A DNA stretch of 64,000 nt from Pseudomonadota bacterium (GTDB lineage: Bacteria; Pseudomonadota; Alphaproteobacteria; Sphingomonadales; Sphingomonadaceae). The stretch spans positions 1 to 64,000 of the forward strand of contig JAEXAY010000017.1 of assembly GCA_023457895.1 (NCBI GenBank), given 5' to 3'. Position numbers and translations under genes: made by a program. The notes below the pieces were generated by a model, which saw only the letters and a list, made by a program, of their open reading frames with translations, had not been told where the DNA came from and did not search any database. The first letter of the stretch is position 1. Each line of letters starts with the position of its first letter. Positions 35,341-44,598 of this stretch are shown piece after piece.

Positions 35341-36372
35341 TTAATGCTTGCCGCTGGCCGTTGTAAAATCTCGCCGCGCCTCATCGCCATAGATGGCCAC
35401 CTCGCGCACCCCCTTCGACGAGATACGCCCGCGATACATGCCCTCGGTGTTGAACGAGAAGGCGGTGCTGCCATCGGGAGCGGCGACAATCACCCCGCCA
35501 TCGCCGCCGATCGCGCCGAGTTCCCGGATCACCGTATCGGCCGCCTTCTGCGCCTTTTCCTTGCGGAAGCGCATCCGCGCGCAGATTTCATGGGCGATGC
35601 CGAGGCGGATGAAATATTCGCCCGATCCGGTCGCGGAAATGGCGCAGGCGCGATCATCGGCATAGGTGCCTGCGCCGATGATCGGGGAATCGCCGATGCG
35701 GCCCCAGCGCTTGCCGGTCATGCCGCCGGTCGAGGTCGCAGCCGCGACATGGCCCTGCATGTCGACCGCGACTGCGCCGACCGTCCCATATTTGCGGTCG
35801 ACATCGTACCAGCTCAGCTTTTCCGCCTTCATCGCGTCGAGCTGGCGCTTGCGTTCGGGCGTATCGAAATAGCTGTTGGGCACCTGCACCAGTCCCTGTT
35901 GCCTGGAAAATTCATCCGCGCCTGCTCCTGAGAGCAGCACATGCGGGCTCTTTTCCATCACCGCGTGGGCGAGGCGAATCGGGTTGCGGGTGGTGGTCGA
36001 ACCGGCCACCGCGCCGGCCCTGCGCGTCGCGCCGTCCATGATCGAGGCATCGAGCGTGTGCGTGCCCTCCCAGGTATAGACCGCGCCCTTGCCAGCATTG
36101 AAATTGGGATTGTCCTCGAGCACCATCACCGCGGCCTCGACCGCATCCATCGACGACCCGCCTGCCTTGAGCACGGCGGACCCGGCCTCGAGCGCCCGGT
36201 CGAGCGCGGCGCGGATTTCCCTGTCCTGTTCGGGCGTGAGCTTGCTGCGTTCGATCGTCCCCGCGCCGCCATGGATGGCGAGCGTCCATCCGCCCGGCTT
36301 CGCCTTGGCCTGAACTGCGGTTGTGGTGCCCAGGCCGACAGCGGCGAGCAGGATGATGGTGAGCAGGCGCAT
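35341..36372 (-). CDS. iaaA: Isoaspartyl peptidase/L-asparaginase (Ntn hydrolase)
   Basis: A 343-residue type 2 asparaginase precursor with a signal peptide ending AVQAKA, so it should be periplasmic. The N-terminal LAIHGGAGT region is conserved. Self-cleavage is expected before Thr197 in KYGTVGAVAVD, which becomes the nucleophile of the beta chain. Substrate-binding residues are in GRIGDSPIIGAGTYA and SATGSGEYFIR. It should cleave isoaspartyl dipeptides and asparagine. The MCP gene follows on the same strand 63 bp downstream. Confidence 0.92.
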   Translation of the reverse strand: MRLLTIILLAAVGLGTTTAVQAKAKPGGWTLAIHGGAGTIERSKLTPEQDREIRAALDRALEAGSAVLKAGGSSMDAVEAAVMVLEDNPNFNAGKGAVYTWEGTHTLDASIMDGATRRAGAVAGSTTTRNPIRLAHAVMEKSPHVLLSGAGADEFSRQQGLVQVPNSYFDTPERKRQLDAMKAEKLSWYDVDRKYGTVGAVAVDMQGHVAAATSTGGMTGKRWGRIGDSPIIGAGTYADDRACAISATGSGEYFIRLGIAHEICARMRFRKEKAQKAADTVIRELGAIGGDGGVIVAAPDGSTAFSFNTEGMYRGRISSKGVREVAIYGDEARRDFTTASGKH

Positions 36373-36426
36373 GATGTCACTCCAACTTTTTCAAACATGC
36401 TTTTGAACGAAGCAAACATGTCTCTA

Positions 36427-36510
36427 CCCGTTCGCCCCGAGCTTGTCGAAGGGCTGTTTTTAGGGGAACGATAAAAGAGGCAGCGCTTCAGCAGGTTCAG
36501 CGCGAACGGG
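36427..36510. repeat. Inverted pair of dispersed repeats upstream of iaaA
   Basis: The left copy (about 36427-36456, core CCGAGCTTGTCGAAGG) faces a more diverged right copy (about 36481-36510, ending GCGCGAACGGG). The layout matches 18563-18644. It lies in the divergent gap between iaaA and the nucleotidase gene, so it may displace or separate their promoters. Confidence 0.65.
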
Positions 36511-36575
36511 TTAAGGCCGGAGGCATATTCCTCACCCGCTTCCGTTGCGCAGGTCAAGCTGCTAGGCCCGCGCGC

Positions 36576-37268
36576 ATGGCCGCTGACCTTTCGCACATCG
36601 ACACCTGGGTGTTCGACCTCGACAACACCCTCTACCATCCAAGGCACCGGCTGTTCGACCAGATCGACGCCAGAATGGGCGCCTTCATCGCGGACAGGTT
36701 CGGCTGTGACCTGGTCGAGGCGCGGCGCATCCAAAAGGATTATTTCCACGCGCACGGCACCACGCTCGCGGGGCTGATGCACGATCATGGGGTCGAGCCC
36801 GACCATTTCCTCGATTTCGTCCATGATATCATGCTTGATCTGCTCGAACCCGAGCCCGGCCTTGCGGAGGCACTGGCCGCGCTCCCGGGGCGCTGCCTCA
36901 TCTTCACCAACGCCGATGCGCCCTATGCCTCCCGCGTGCTTGAACGGCTTGGCGTCGCGGACCGCTTTTCCGGCATCCACGATATCCGCGCGACCCATTA
37001 TGTGCCGAAACCAGCCGAAGCACCCTATCGCAGCCTTGTCGAATGCTTTGCCATCGATCCCGCCCGCGCCATCTTCTTCGAGGATATGGCGCGCAATCTC
37101 GTGCCCGCGCACCGGCTCGGCTTCACCACCGTCTGGGTCGACAATGGCTCGGAAAGCGGGAACCGCGGCCATGAACCGGAATATGTCGACCACCATATTG
37201 ACGATCTCGTCCCCTTCCTTCAGGGCATCGTCCACCAGTCAATCCGCAGGGAACAGCAGCAATCATGA
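36576..37268 (+). CDS. Pyrimidine 5'-nucleotidase, HAD family
   Basis: A 230-residue HAD phosphatase of the Sdt1/pyrimidine 5'-nucleotidase type. Motif 1 is [11 protein letters not shown] (nucleophile first Asp), motif 2 [10 protein letters not shown], motif 3 the Lys in [10 protein letters not shown] and motif 4 [10 protein letters not shown] helical cap lies between motifs 1 and 2. It dephosphorylates nucleoside monophosphates, probably UMP/CMP and damaged analogues. Its stop overlaps the dapD start by ATGA, so the pair is coupled, although no metabolic link is obvious. Confidence 0.87.
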   Translation: MAADLSHIDTWVFDLDNTLYHPRHRLFDQIDARMGAFIADRFGCDLVEARRIQKDYFHAHGTTLAGLMHDHGVEPDHFLDFVHDIMLDLLEPEPGLAEALAALPGRCLIFTNADAPYASRVLERLGVADRFSGIHDIRATHYVPKPAEAPYRSLVECFAIDPARAIFFEDMARNLVPAHRLGFTTVWVDNGSESGNRGHEPEYVDHHIDDLVPFLQGIVHQSIRREQQQS

Positions 37269-38101
37269 AAGAGCTTCAGGCCATCATCGACCAGGCATGG
37301 GACAATCGCGACGAGCCCGATGCGCTTACCAAGGACGTCAAAAAGGCGGTCCGCGAAGCGCTTGACGAACTCGACGGCGGTACGCTGCGCGTCGCCGAGC
37401 GTGACGGCAATGGCGACTGGCAGGTCAATCAGTGGCTCAAGAAAGCGGTGCTGCTGTCGTTCCGGCTGCATGACAATGAGATGATGGGCGACCATGATGC
37501 GCCCGGGCCGTGGTGGGACAAGGTGCCGACCAAGTTCACTGGCTGGAAGGCCAAGGATTTTGAAAAAGCCGGTTTTCGCGCGGTGCCCGGCGCGGTGGTG
37601 CGCCGCAGCGCGCATATCGCCAAGGGCGTCGTGCTGATGCCGAGCTTCGTCAACGTCGGCGCCTATGTTGGCGAAGGCACGATGGTCGACACCTGGGCGA
37701 CGGTCGGGAGCTGCGCGCAGATCGGCAGGAATGTCCACCTCTCCGGCGGTGCCGGAATCGGCGGTGTGCTCGAGCCGCTGCAGGCCAATCCCGTGGTGAT
37801 CGAGGATGGCTGCTTCATCGGGGCGCGCGCCGAAGTTGCTGAAGGGGTGATCGTGCGCGAAGGAGCGGTACTGTCGATGGGCGTTTATCTCGGCGCCTCG
37901 ACCAAGATCGTCGATCGCGCCACGGGCGAGGTGTTCATGGGTGAAGTCCCGGCTTTTTCCGTGGTGGTGCCCGGCTCGCTCCCCGGCAAACCGCTCCCCG
38001 ACGGCACGCCCGGCCCCTCGCTTTACTGCGCCGTCATCGTCAAGCGCGTCGACGCGCAGACCCGCTCGAAGACGGGCATCAACGAACTGCTGCGGGATTG
38101 A
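37265..38101 (+). CDS. dapD: Tetrahydrodipicolinate N-succinyltransferase
   Basis: A 278-residue left-handed beta-helix acyltransferase that uses succinyl-CoA in the lysine/diaminopimelate pathway. Hexapeptide repeats run from about residue 105 to 235 (for example [20 protein letters not shown] and [20 protein letters not shown]). The N-terminal helical domain has [14 protein letters not shown]. The length fits the family. dapE is not found next to it. The start is fixed by the ATGA overlap with the nucleotidase gene. Confidence 0.96.
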   Translation: MKELQAIIDQAWDNRDEPDALTKDVKKAVREALDELDGGTLRVAERDGNGDWQVNQWLKKAVLLSFRLHDNEMMGDHDAPGPWWDKVPTKFTGWKAKDFEKAGFRAVPGAVVRRSAHIAKGVVLMPSFVNVGAYVGEGTMVDTWATVGSCAQIGRNVHLSGGAGIGGVLEPLQANPVVIEDGCFIGARAEVAEGVIVREGAVLSMGVYLGASTKIVDRATGEVFMGEVPAFSVVVPGSLPGKPLPDGTPGPSLYCAVIVKRVDAQTRSKTGINELLRD

Positions 38102-38105
38102 GAAG

Positions 38106-38468
38106 CTAGACCAGCGTTCCCACCGTCTCGACGAACTTCATCACCGAGATTGGCTTGGACACATAGGCTTCGGCACCGGCGGCGCGGATCTGTTCCTCGT
38201 CGCCCTTGCCGGCATAGGCGGTCACCGCCATCACCGGGATGTGCCGGAGGCCTTCTTCGGCCTTGATCTGTTCGATCAGCTCCATGCCGCTGACATGCGG
38301 CAGCTGGATGTCCATGATGATGAGGTCGGGGGCGAAATCGCGCGCGCGGGCGAGCGCATCGCGGCCGTCGCGCACCGGTTCCGCCGCATAGCCGTGCGCG
38401 CGGAGCAAATCGCAAAACAGCTTGGAGTTGAGTTCATTATCCTCAACGACCAGAATCTTTTTCGCCAT
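38106..38468 (-). CDS. divK: Single-domain response regulator DivK
   Basis: A 120-residue receiver protein with no output domain. The sequence begins [20 protein letters not shown] and has the phosphoacceptor Asp in [14 protein letters not shown], the Thr in [12 protein letters not shown] and the Lys in AYVSKPIS. In alphaproteobacteria DivK is phosphorylated by DivJ and dephosphorylated by PleC and controls DivL-CckA-CtrA, so it times cell division and polarity. AGGAGGGAAAG lies upstream of the ATG. The DUF3572 gene is divergent from it, a neighbourhood common in this class. Confidence 0.93.
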   Translation of the reverse strand: MAKKILVVEDNELNSKLFCDLLRAHGYAAEPVRDGRDALARARDFAPDLIIMDIQLPHVSGMELIEQIKAEEGLRHIPVMAVTAYAGKGDEEQIRAAGAEAYVSKPISVMKFVETVGTLV

Positions 38469-38577
38469 TGCGGCGCTTTCCCTCCTGTATCGGCAATGGT
38501 TGGGGGGATAGAGTCCCTTGGCGGCGAAACAAAGACAAAAAGCGGATGGGGTCAAAAAACGGATGGGCACAGGCTTC

Positions 38578-38865
38578 ATGGGTAAAATCGCGATGAACGG
38601 GGACGATGCCGCGACGCTGGCGCTGCGCGCGCTGGTGTGGATATTGGGCGATGAAGGCCGCGCTGGTCGCCTACTGGCGCTGACCGGCCTCGATGCGGCG
38701 CGCCTGCGGCAAGGCGCGGCCGAACCGGCCACCCATGCCGCAATCCTCGATTATCTCGTCGCGCATGAACCGGACCTCATCGCCTGTGCTGAAGCGCTGG
38801 AGGTTTCGCCCGAAACCCTCGCCCGGGCGCAACAATGGTTGTCCGGCAGCCCGGAATGGGGCTAA
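38578..38865 (+). CDS. DUF3572 family protein
   Basis: A 95-residue helical protein of unknown function. The core [20 protein letters not shown] with [20 protein letters not shown], and the end [16 protein letters not shown], match DUF3572. Three close ATGs (38563, 38578, 38593) are possible and none has a strong ribosome-binding site; the family starts just before the DAATLAL helix, so 38578 or 38593 is likely. It is divergent from divK and followed 10 bp later by a HAD gene. Confidence 0.78.
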   Translation: MGKIAMNGDDAATLALRALVWILGDEGRAGRLLALTGLDAARLRQGAAEPATHAAILDYLVAHEPDLIACAEALEVSPETLARAQQWLSGSPEWG

Positions 38866-38875
38866 GGGCTTGGCG

Positions 38876-39535
38876 ATGACCGCCGCCCCAACCGTTCCGC
38901 GCCCGCTCCTCGTCACCGATTGCGACGAGGTAATCCTGCACATGATCGTGCCGTTCGGCGAATGGCTGGGCGAAATCCACGCAATCGATCTCGACATGGA
39001 CGCCGACGACCTGTCGGACATGCTGACCCATCGCGACACCGGCGACCGCGTCGACCGCGAGCGCATCTGGCCGTTGTTCGAGGAATTTTTCGAGCATGAA
39101 ATGGACCGGCAATATCCGTTCCCGGGCGCGGTCGAGGCGTTGCAGAAGATAGGCGAGGTGGCCGACATTGTCGTGCTCACCAATACCGGCAAGGCGTTCG
39201 AGCCGCACCGCACGCGCCAGCTTGAAGGCCATGGCCTGCCGTTGCGGGTTCATGCCAACAGCGGCAGCAAGGGTCCGGCGCTCGCCGGGATCATCGCCGA
39301 ATATCGTCCCAGCGTGGCGCTGTTCATCGACGATCTTCCCCAGCATATCGGCGGCGCGGCAGACCATGCGCCCGAATGCTGGCGGCTCCATATGGTCGGC
39401 GAGCCGGCGATGGCGCGGCGGATCAAGCCCGCGCGACAGGCGCATGCGCGGATCGATCACTGGCCCGAGGCGCTTGATTATATTCTAGATATTTTTGCGC
39501 GCGGCGAAGCTGCGCCCGCGCCCATCCCAGCCTGA
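38876..39535 (+). CDS. HAD-superfamily hydrolase
   Basis: A 219-residue protein with a degenerate HAD layout. Motif 1 is LLVTDCDEVILH (two Asp), motif 2 VVLTNTGKAF, a Lys in SGSKGPAL and motif 4 ALFIDDLPQHI. The cap has DMLTHRDTGDRVDRERIW. No substrate is evident. AAGGGCTTGGCG precedes the ATG. It starts a tightly packed run with ridA, GDPD and the acyltransferase gene, all on the plus strand. Confidence 0.8.
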   Translation: MTAAPTVPRPLLVTDCDEVILHMIVPFGEWLGEIHAIDLDMDADDLSDMLTHRDTGDRVDRERIWPLFEEFFEHEMDRQYPFPGAVEALQKIGEVADIVVLTNTGKAFEPHRTRQLEGHGLPLRVHANSGSKGPALAGIIAEYRPSVALFIDDLPQHIGGAADHAPECWRLHMVGEPAMARRIKPARQAHARIDHWPEALDYILDIFARGEAAPAPIPA

Positions 39536-39545
39536 AGGAAATTCC

Positions 39546-40013
39546 ATGTCCGGACACTATGAAGCCCGCCTTGCCGAACTCGGCCTCACCCTCCCCGAAG
39601 CCGCCGCGCCGATCGCCTCCTATGTGCCGGTGGTCGAAGCGGGCGGGCTGATGCATGTGAGCGGCCAGCTGCCGTTCGATGCGGGACAGGTCGTCACCGG
39701 GCGCTGCGATGGCGAGGGCGACGTCGAGGCCGGACAGAAGGCGGCCGGGTTGTGCGCGCTGATGGTGATTGCGCAGATACAGAAGGCCCTCGGCTCGCTT
39801 GACCGCGTCGAGCGCATCGTCAAGCTTGGCGTGTTCGTCAATTCGGGTGCCGGTTTCACCGCCCAGCCGCAGGTCGCGAACGGCGCGTCGGACCTGATGG
39901 AGCAGGTGTTTGGCGATGCCGGCAAGCACGCGCGCGCCGCCGTCGGGGTGTCCGCGCTGCCGCGCGGCGCGATGGTCGAGGTCGATGCCATTGTTGCTGT
40001 CCGCCCTGCTTGA
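39546..40013 (+). CDS. RidA family protein
   Basis: A 155-residue member of the RidA/YjgF family, of the longer subgroup that begins with an EARLAELGLTLPEA-type N terminus. The core has LMHVSGQLPFDAG and ends with SALPRGAMVEVDAIVAV, which includes the conserved Arg-Gly-x-x-Val-Glu region of the active site. RidA proteins hydrolyse reactive enamines and imines from PLP enzymes; whether this subgroup does so is not certain. The end overlaps the next gene by 29 bp. Confidence 0.87.
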   Translation: MSGHYEARLAELGLTLPEAAAPIASYVPVVEAGGLMHVSGQLPFDAGQVVTGRCDGEGDVEAGQKAAGLCALMVIAQIQKALGSLDRVERIVKLGVFVNSGAGFTAQPQVANGASDLMEQVFGDAGKHARAAVGVSALPRGAMVEVDAIVAVRPA

Positions 40014-40755
40014 CAGCCGGCTGGCTCCGGCCCCTGACGAAAACCGCCGCCTGCGTTTCCTCACTGCGCAGCCCTATGCGCATCGCGGCCTCCATGGCGG
40101 GCGCGTGATCGAAAACAGCCGCACAGCCTTTCGCGACGCGATTGCGGCCGGGCACGGCATCGAATGCGATGTGCAGGTGTCGAAGGACGGCACTGCCTTT
40201 GTGTTCCACGATTACGCGCTCGACCGGCTGACCGGCGCGGAAGGCAAGGTCGCCGACCGGCACGATGCCGAGCTTGACGCGATCACGCTCAGGGACAGCG
40301 ACGAAACCATCCCGCGCCTCGCCGCGATGCTCGATCTGGTGGCGGGCCGTGTACCGGTGCTGATCGAGGTCAAGGCCGAGAGCCGCCGCGTCAACGCGCT
40401 CTGCCTCTCGGTCCGCCGCGCGCTCGAAGGCTATCGCGGCCCGGCAGCGGTGATGTCGTTCAACCCCTATGTCGGGCGCTGGTTTGCCACCAATGGCGAG
40501 CATATCATTCGCGGCCTGGTGGTGAGCGAGGAAAACAGGAAGGGGCTGCGTGGCCGTGCCGAACGCCATATGAGCCTGTGGAAGGCGAAGCCCGATTTCC
40601 TCGCCTATGATATTCGCGACCTTCCCAGCACCTTTGCCGAAAGCCAGCGCCAGCGGGGGCTGCCGGTGCTGACCTGGACGGTGCGCACGGCCGATCAGGA
40701 GGCGACAGCGTTCAACGCGGCCGACGAGATCATCTACGAACGCGACCACAGCTGA
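39985..40755 (+). CDS. Glycerophosphodiester phosphodiesterase
   Basis: A 256-residue TIM-barrel phosphodiesterase. The active-site His and Glu residues are in YAHRGLHGGRVIENS and GIECDVQVSKDG, and the second His in FVFHDYALDRLT. A Lys/Glu pair is in PVLIEVKAE. It cleaves glycerophosphodiesters to glycerol-3-phosphate. There is no signal peptide, so it should be cytosolic. The ATG at 39985 lies inside the end of ridA. Its TGA shares one base with the next ATG (TGATG). Confidence 0.88.
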   Translation: MPLLLSALLDSRLAPAPDENRRLRFLTAQPYAHRGLHGGRVIENSRTAFRDAIAAGHGIECDVQVSKDGTAFVFHDYALDRLTGAEGKVADRHDAELDAITLRDSDETIPRLAAMLDLVAGRVPVLIEVKAESRRVNALCLSVRRALEGYRGPAAVMSFNPYVGRWFATNGEHIIRGLVVSEENRKGLRGRAERHMSLWKAKPDFLAYDIRDLPSTFAESQRQRGLPVLTWTVRTADQEATAFNAADEIIYERDHS

Positions 40756-41897
40756 TGGCGGACGGGGCCAAGATCGTGGCCCGGCTGGCCGATGGCGTGG
40801 CGGCGCTCGACCGGGCGCAATGGGACCGGCTCGCCGGGGACGGCAATCCTTTCCTGTCGCATGATTTCCTGTCGCTGCTCGAACAGTCGGGCAGCGTCGG
40901 ACCGGGTAGCGGCTGGCAGGCGGCGCCAATTTTGATCGACGGGGCAGATGGCAGGCTGGCAGGCGCGATACCCGCCTATCTCAAGCTCCACAGCCAGGGC
41001 GAATATGTGTTCGACCACGGCTGGGCCGATGCATTCGAACGCGCGGGCGGCCGCTATTATCCCAAGCTGCAGATCGCGGTGCCGTTCACCCCGGTGCCGG
41101 GGCCGCGCCTGCTGGCGGCCGACGACGGGACGAAGATGGCGCTCATCCGCGCTGCCGAGACGGTGGTCGAACAGAATGACCTGTCCTCGGCGCATGCCAC
41201 CTTCCTGACCGCGGCCGACCTGCCGCTGTTCGAACAGGCCGGGTGGCTGATCCGCACCGGCAGCCAGTTTCACTGGCATAATCGCGGCTATGCGCGCTTT
41301 GACGATTTTCTGGGCGATCTCGCGGCCCGCAAGCGCAAGGCGATCCGCAAGGAACGCGCGGCAGCGCAGGGCGCGGCAGAGATCGTCGCGCTATCGGGGG
41401 CTGAGCTCAAACCCGGACATTGGGATGCCATGTGGACTTTCTATCAGGATACCGGCGCGCGCAAATGGGGGCGGCCCTATCTCACCCGCGCGGCGTTTGA
41501 CCTGATGGGCGCGCGCATGGCGGACCGCATCCTGCTGTTCCTTGCCTATCGTGATGGCGAACCGGTAGCCGGTGCGCTCAACTTCATCGGGAGGGATGCG
41601 CTTTACGGCCGCTACTGGGGCGCGACCGCGGACATCCCCTTCCTTCATTTCGAGCTATGCTATTATCGCGCGGTCGAGGAAGCGATCGCGCGTGGCCTTG
41701 CCCGCGTCGAAGCGGGCGCGCAGGGCGAACACAAGCTCGCGCGCGGCTATGGTCCGGTTGAGACTTATAGCGCCCATTATATCGCCAATCCCGGCTTCCG
41801 CGATGCGGTTGCGGATTTCCTTGCGCGCGAAAGAAGCGCGGTTGCGGGCGAAATCGCCTGGCTCGATGTGCAGGCGCCGTTCCGCAAGGACGGCTGA
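40755..41897 (+). CDS. FemAB/GNAT-like acyltransferase (DUF482 family)
   Basis: A 380-residue protein of the peptidogalycan biosynthesis/recognition (DUF482) group, which has two GNAT-type folds. Family stretches include NPFLSHDFLSLLEQSGSV, YVFDHGWADAFERAGG, YYPKLQIAVPFTPVPGPRLL, and GARKWGRPYLTRAAFDLM near the middle. HFELCYYRAVEEAIARGLAR and GAQGEHKLARGYGPVETYSA close it. The acyl donor and acceptor are unknown. Translation is coupled to the GDPD gene by a 1-base TGATG overlap. Confidence 0.82.
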   Translation: MADGAKIVARLADGVAALDRAQWDRLAGDGNPFLSHDFLSLLEQSGSVGPGSGWQAAPILIDGADGRLAGAIPAYLKLHSQGEYVFDHGWADAFERAGGRYYPKLQIAVPFTPVPGPRLLAADDGTKMALIRAAETVVEQNDLSSAHATFLTAADLPLFEQAGWLIRTGSQFHWHNRGYARFDDFLGDLAARKRKAIRKERAAAQGAAEIVALSGAELKPGHWDAMWTFYQDTGARKWGRPYLTRAAFDLMGARMADRILLFLAYRDGEPVAGALNFIGRDALYGRYWGATADIPFLHFELCYYRAVEEAIARGLARVEAGAQGEHKLARGYGPVETYSAHYIANPGFRDAVADFLARERSAVAGEIAWLDVQAPFRKDG

Positions 41898-41989
41898 GAG
41901 CCGGATAGCGGAAAAAAAATACAGTTCAGGAATATGGAGGTGGGGCGTCGCTTAACGTTGCCCCCGCCGACGGCGTCCCACCTCTCATT

Positions 41990-42011
41990 CCTCCTGCCCC
42001 GAAGGGGGAGG
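41990..42011. terminator. Imperfect hairpin at a convergent junction
   Basis: The sequence CCTCCTGCCCCGAAGGGG plus GAGG can fold into an 8-bp interrupted stem with a GAA loop. It lies between the convergent acyltransferase and Sel1-like genes. It is another member of the CTCC/GGAG hairpin group. Confidence 0.45.
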
Positions 42012-42018
42012 CTAGCTT

Positions 42019-42333
42019 TCAGGCTGCGTAGCGCAGTTCGACCACCGGTTGCACCGGTACACGGTTGAGCCAGGCGCGTGCCTGGCGCTGCGCCTCGACG
42101 ATTTCCTCGCGGGACATCTCGCCGGAAATCTCGGCGCGGCAAACCTGCCCTTCCTTGCTTCCCGCCAGCGCCGCGAGGTTGAACCACTTATGTGCCTCGA
42201 CAAGGTCATAATCGACCCCCGAGCCGGTCGAATAGGCGACCCCCAGGTCATAATAAGCGTCCGCATTGCCCCGGCTCGCTTCCGCCAATCGGCTTTCGAT
42301 CAGAAAAGCCGCGTTCTTCATGCTCATGCCCAT
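42019..42333 (-). CDS. Sel1-repeat-like small protein
   Basis: A 104-residue protein with one clear Sel1/TPR-like unit: DAYYDLGVAYSTGSGVDYDL followed by VEAHKWFNLAALAG. A helix with SREEIVEAQRQARAWL follows. Such repeats mediate protein contacts; the partner is unknown. There is no signal peptide. AGGGAAGAATTTCG precedes the first ATG. A possible near-consensus CtrA box is 63 bp upstream. Confidence 0.75.
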   Translation of the reverse strand: MGMSMKNAAFLIESRLAEASRGNADAYYDLGVAYSTGSGVDYDLVEAHKWFNLAALAGSKEGQVCRAEISGEMSREEIVEAQRQARAWLNRVPVQPVVELRYAA

Positions 42334-42395
42334 CGAAATTCTTCCCTGTTGCGTTTCGATGGAGCGACATTTCGCGGCACCTGGTCAACAAATGG

Positions 42396-42410
42396 TTAAC
42401 ATGATTGTAA
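42396..42410. promoter_or_regulatory. Possible CtrA-like box upstream of the Sel1-like gene
   Basis: TTAACATGATTGTAA fits TTAA-N7-TTAA with one mismatch (G for T). It is 63 bp upstream of the Sel1-like start. In an AT-rich 100-bp gap one near match can arise by chance. Confidence 0.25.
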
Positions 42411-42495
42411 ACTTACTTGGTCATCGATTTTACGCGCATCGCTAAGTGGCGGAATTGCTGATTTTATTGAAAATCAGAAAATTACCGGAACCCGT

Positions 42496-43347
42496 TCATT
42501 CTACAGCAATGTTGTCGATCAACCGGGTCGTACCGAGTTTTGCCGCCGCGATCATGCGGGCCGGCGCAGAAAAGGAAGTCATCGGCTCGAGCGTTTCAGC
42601 GTCGACGAGCGCGAGATAATCGACGGGTCCGAATCCGGCCGCAATAATGCGCGCTTCGGCCGCCGCAAGGGCTCCGGGGACGTTGCCGCCGAGGCGAATC
42701 GCATCCGCCGCCGCCTGCATCGCGCGGTGGAGCTCCGGGGCGGCCGCGCGTTCTTCCGCCGACAGATAGGCGTTACGCGATGAGAGCGCGAGGCCGTCAT
42801 CCGCGCGTTCGGTCGGAACGCCTGCAATCTCGATTGTCATGTCGAGATCGGCGACGGTGCGGCGGATCACCGCGAGCTGTTGCCAGTCCTTTTCGCCGAA
42901 CAGCGCGATATCGGGCTGGACCTGGTTGAACAGTTTGGTGACGACGGTCGCGACCCCATCGAAATGGCCGGGCCGGGCCGCGCCGTCCCAGCGGGTCGCG
43001 AGCTTGCCGACGCGGATCATCGTGTCATGGCCATCCGGGTACATGGCGGCCGCATCGGGCGCCCAGACGATCGCGCAGCCTTCTGCCTCGAGCAGGGCGA
43101 CATCGGCGGCCTCCTGCCGGGGATAGCGCGACAGGTCCTCATTGGGCCCGAATTGCGTCGGGTTGACGAAGATCGAGGTGACGACATGGTCCGCCAGCCC
43201 GCCGGCCGCCTTGACCAGCGCCATGTGCCCGGCATGGAGCGCGCCCATCGTCGGCACCAGCGCCACGCGCCCGCCATGCGGTCCGCCCGCCCGGCGCAGC
43301 GCCGCGACCGCTTCACGAAGAGATTTTACGTCACGGATGATTTGCAC
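42496..43347 (-). CDS. panC: Pantothenate synthetase
   Basis: A 283-residue ligase that joins pantoate and beta-alanine with ATP. Motifs include LVPTMGALHAGHMALV (the HIGH-like His pair), FVNPTQFGPNEDLSRYPR, LFGEKDWQQL and the KMSKS-like region ALSSRNAYLS. The start is GTG; two adjacent GTG codons (43350 and 43347) are possible. No upstream ATG is in frame with the family N terminus (QIIRDVKSLR). It is divergent from mipZ over about 86 bp. Confidence 0.94.
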   Translation of the reverse strand: MQIIRDVKSLREAVAALRRAGGPHGGRVALVPTMGALHAGHMALVKAAGGLADHVVTSIFVNPTQFGPNEDLSRYPRQEAADVALLEAEGCAIVWAPDAAAMYPDGHDTMIRVGKLATRWDGAARPGHFDGVATVVTKLFNQVQPDIALFGEKDWQQLAVIRRTVADLDMTIEIAGVPTERADDGLALSSRNAYLSAEERAAAPELHRAMQAAADAIRLGGNVPGALAAAEARIIAAGFGPVDYLALVDAETLEPMTSFSAPARMIAAAKLGTTRLIDNIAVE

Positions 43348-43433
43348 CACGGCTCCGGCTCCGGTAGAAGAATGCAACAAGCAATCAGGGGCCGGATGGG
43401 GCGCCCTGACGGGGGAGCAGTAGTCGGAAACGC

Positions 43434-44261
43434 ATGTCAGCACAAACGCCTCATTTCATTATCTTTGCCAACGAAAAGGGTGGCACGGGCAAGTCGACCA
43501 GTGCGGTGCATGTCGCCGTCGCGCTCGTGATGCAGGGTTACAAGGTCGCCGGGCTCGACATGGACCCGCGCCAGCGCACCTTCTATCGCTACCTCGAAAA
43601 CCGGCAGGCGACGGCGGGACGCCGCGGCATCGATCTGCCGACGCCGAAATTCGATGTTTTCACCGGCGACACGATCGAACAGCTCGACGCGCAGGTGGCC
43701 GAACTGGCAGAAGGCATGGACTTTTTCATCGCCGACACGCCGGGCCGCGATGACCCGTTCGCGCGTCATATGGCAACGCGCGCCGATACGCTGGTCACGC
43801 CGATGAACGACAGTTTTGTCGATTTTGACCTCGTCGGGCAGGTCGATCCCGAAACCTTCCGGGTGAAGCGCCTCAGCTTCTATGCCGAGCTCATCTGGGA
43901 AGCGCGGCAGAAACGCGCCAAGAGCGATGGCGGCAGCGTCGACTGGGTGCTGATGCGCAACCGCCTCCAGCATATCGAGGCGCGCAACATGCGCCGCGTC
44001 GGCGAGGCGCTGTCCGAACTTTCCAAGCGCGTCGGTTTCCGTGTGCTGCCCGGGCTTGGCGAGCGCGTCATCTATCGCGAACTGTTCCCCTCGGGGCTGA
44101 CGCTGCTCGACAAGGGCATGCTCGGCGATCTGGGAATCAGCCATATCGCGGCGCGGCAGGAACTGCGCGAGATGGTGGCGGGGCTCCAGTTGCCCCGGCG
44201 CGAAGCCAGTGGCGCAGCGGGCCTCAACCCGTTTGCAGCCTCGATGGTCGCGGCTGGCTGA
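43434..44261 (+). CDS. mipZ: Cell-division positioning ATPase MipZ
   Basis: A 275-residue ParA-like ATPase. The deviant Walker A is NEKGGTGKST (Lys15, Lys20), followed by AGLDMDPRQRTFYRYLENR and the switch region FIADTPGRDDPFARHMA. MNDSFVDFDLVGQVDPETFR and WVLMRNRLQHIEARN are typical of MipZ rather than chromosome ParA. MipZ forms a bipolar gradient from ParB and inhibits FtsZ, which puts the division ring at mid-cell. No parB gene is near. A DnaJ-domain gene follows 18 bp downstream. Confidence 0.93.
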   Translation: MSAQTPHFIIFANEKGGTGKSTSAVHVAVALVMQGYKVAGLDMDPRQRTFYRYLENRQATAGRRGIDLPTPKFDVFTGDTIEQLDAQVAELAEGMDFFIADTPGRDDPFARHMATRADTLVTPMNDSFVDFDLVGQVDPETFRVKRLSFYAELIWEARQKRAKSDGGSVDWVLMRNRLQHIEARNMRRVGEALSELSKRVGFRVLPGLGERVIYRELFPSGLTLLDKGMLGDLGISHIAARQELREMVAGLQLPRREASGAAGLNPFAASMVAAG

Positions 44262-44279
44262 CGGCAGGCTGCGGCGCGG

Positions 44280-44552
44280 ATGGCCAAATTCCTGCTGTTG
44301 CTCGCACTCGCGGCGGGGGCCTGGTGGCTCTGGCGGCAGGGCCAGCGTCCCGCGATCAGCGCGGAGATCGCCGAAGCGGCGCGGCTGCTCAACATCGCGC
44401 CCAATGCCGACCGCGCAACCATTCTCGCTGCCCACCGTTCCTTGATCGAGCGTGTCCACCCTGATACAGGCGGCTCGCCCGCGCTGGCCGCCAAGGTCAA
44501 CCGGGCGCGCGACACCATGATCGCCGCGCTGGAAGATCGCTCCGGTTCCTGA
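44280..44552 (+). CDS. Membrane-anchored J-domain protein
   Basis: A 90-residue protein. Residues 4-18 form an N-terminal membrane anchor (FLLLLALAAGAWWLW). The remainder is a short J-domain with the HPD tripeptide at 60-62 in IERVHPDTGGS. The layout is like Tim14/Pam18-type proteins of alphaproteobacteria, with the J-domain facing the cytosol and expected to stimulate DnaK. It lies 18 bp after mipZ and 46 bp before pgmG. Confidence 0.85.
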   Translation: MAKFLLLLALAAGAWWLWRQGQRPAISAEIAEAARLLNIAPNADRATILAAHRSLIERVHPDTGGSPALAAKVNRARDTMIAALEDRSGS

Positions 44553-44598
44553 CACCGGGCGCCCGGCCGGCCGGTCCCTTGCAGGAAGAAGGCAGCCG

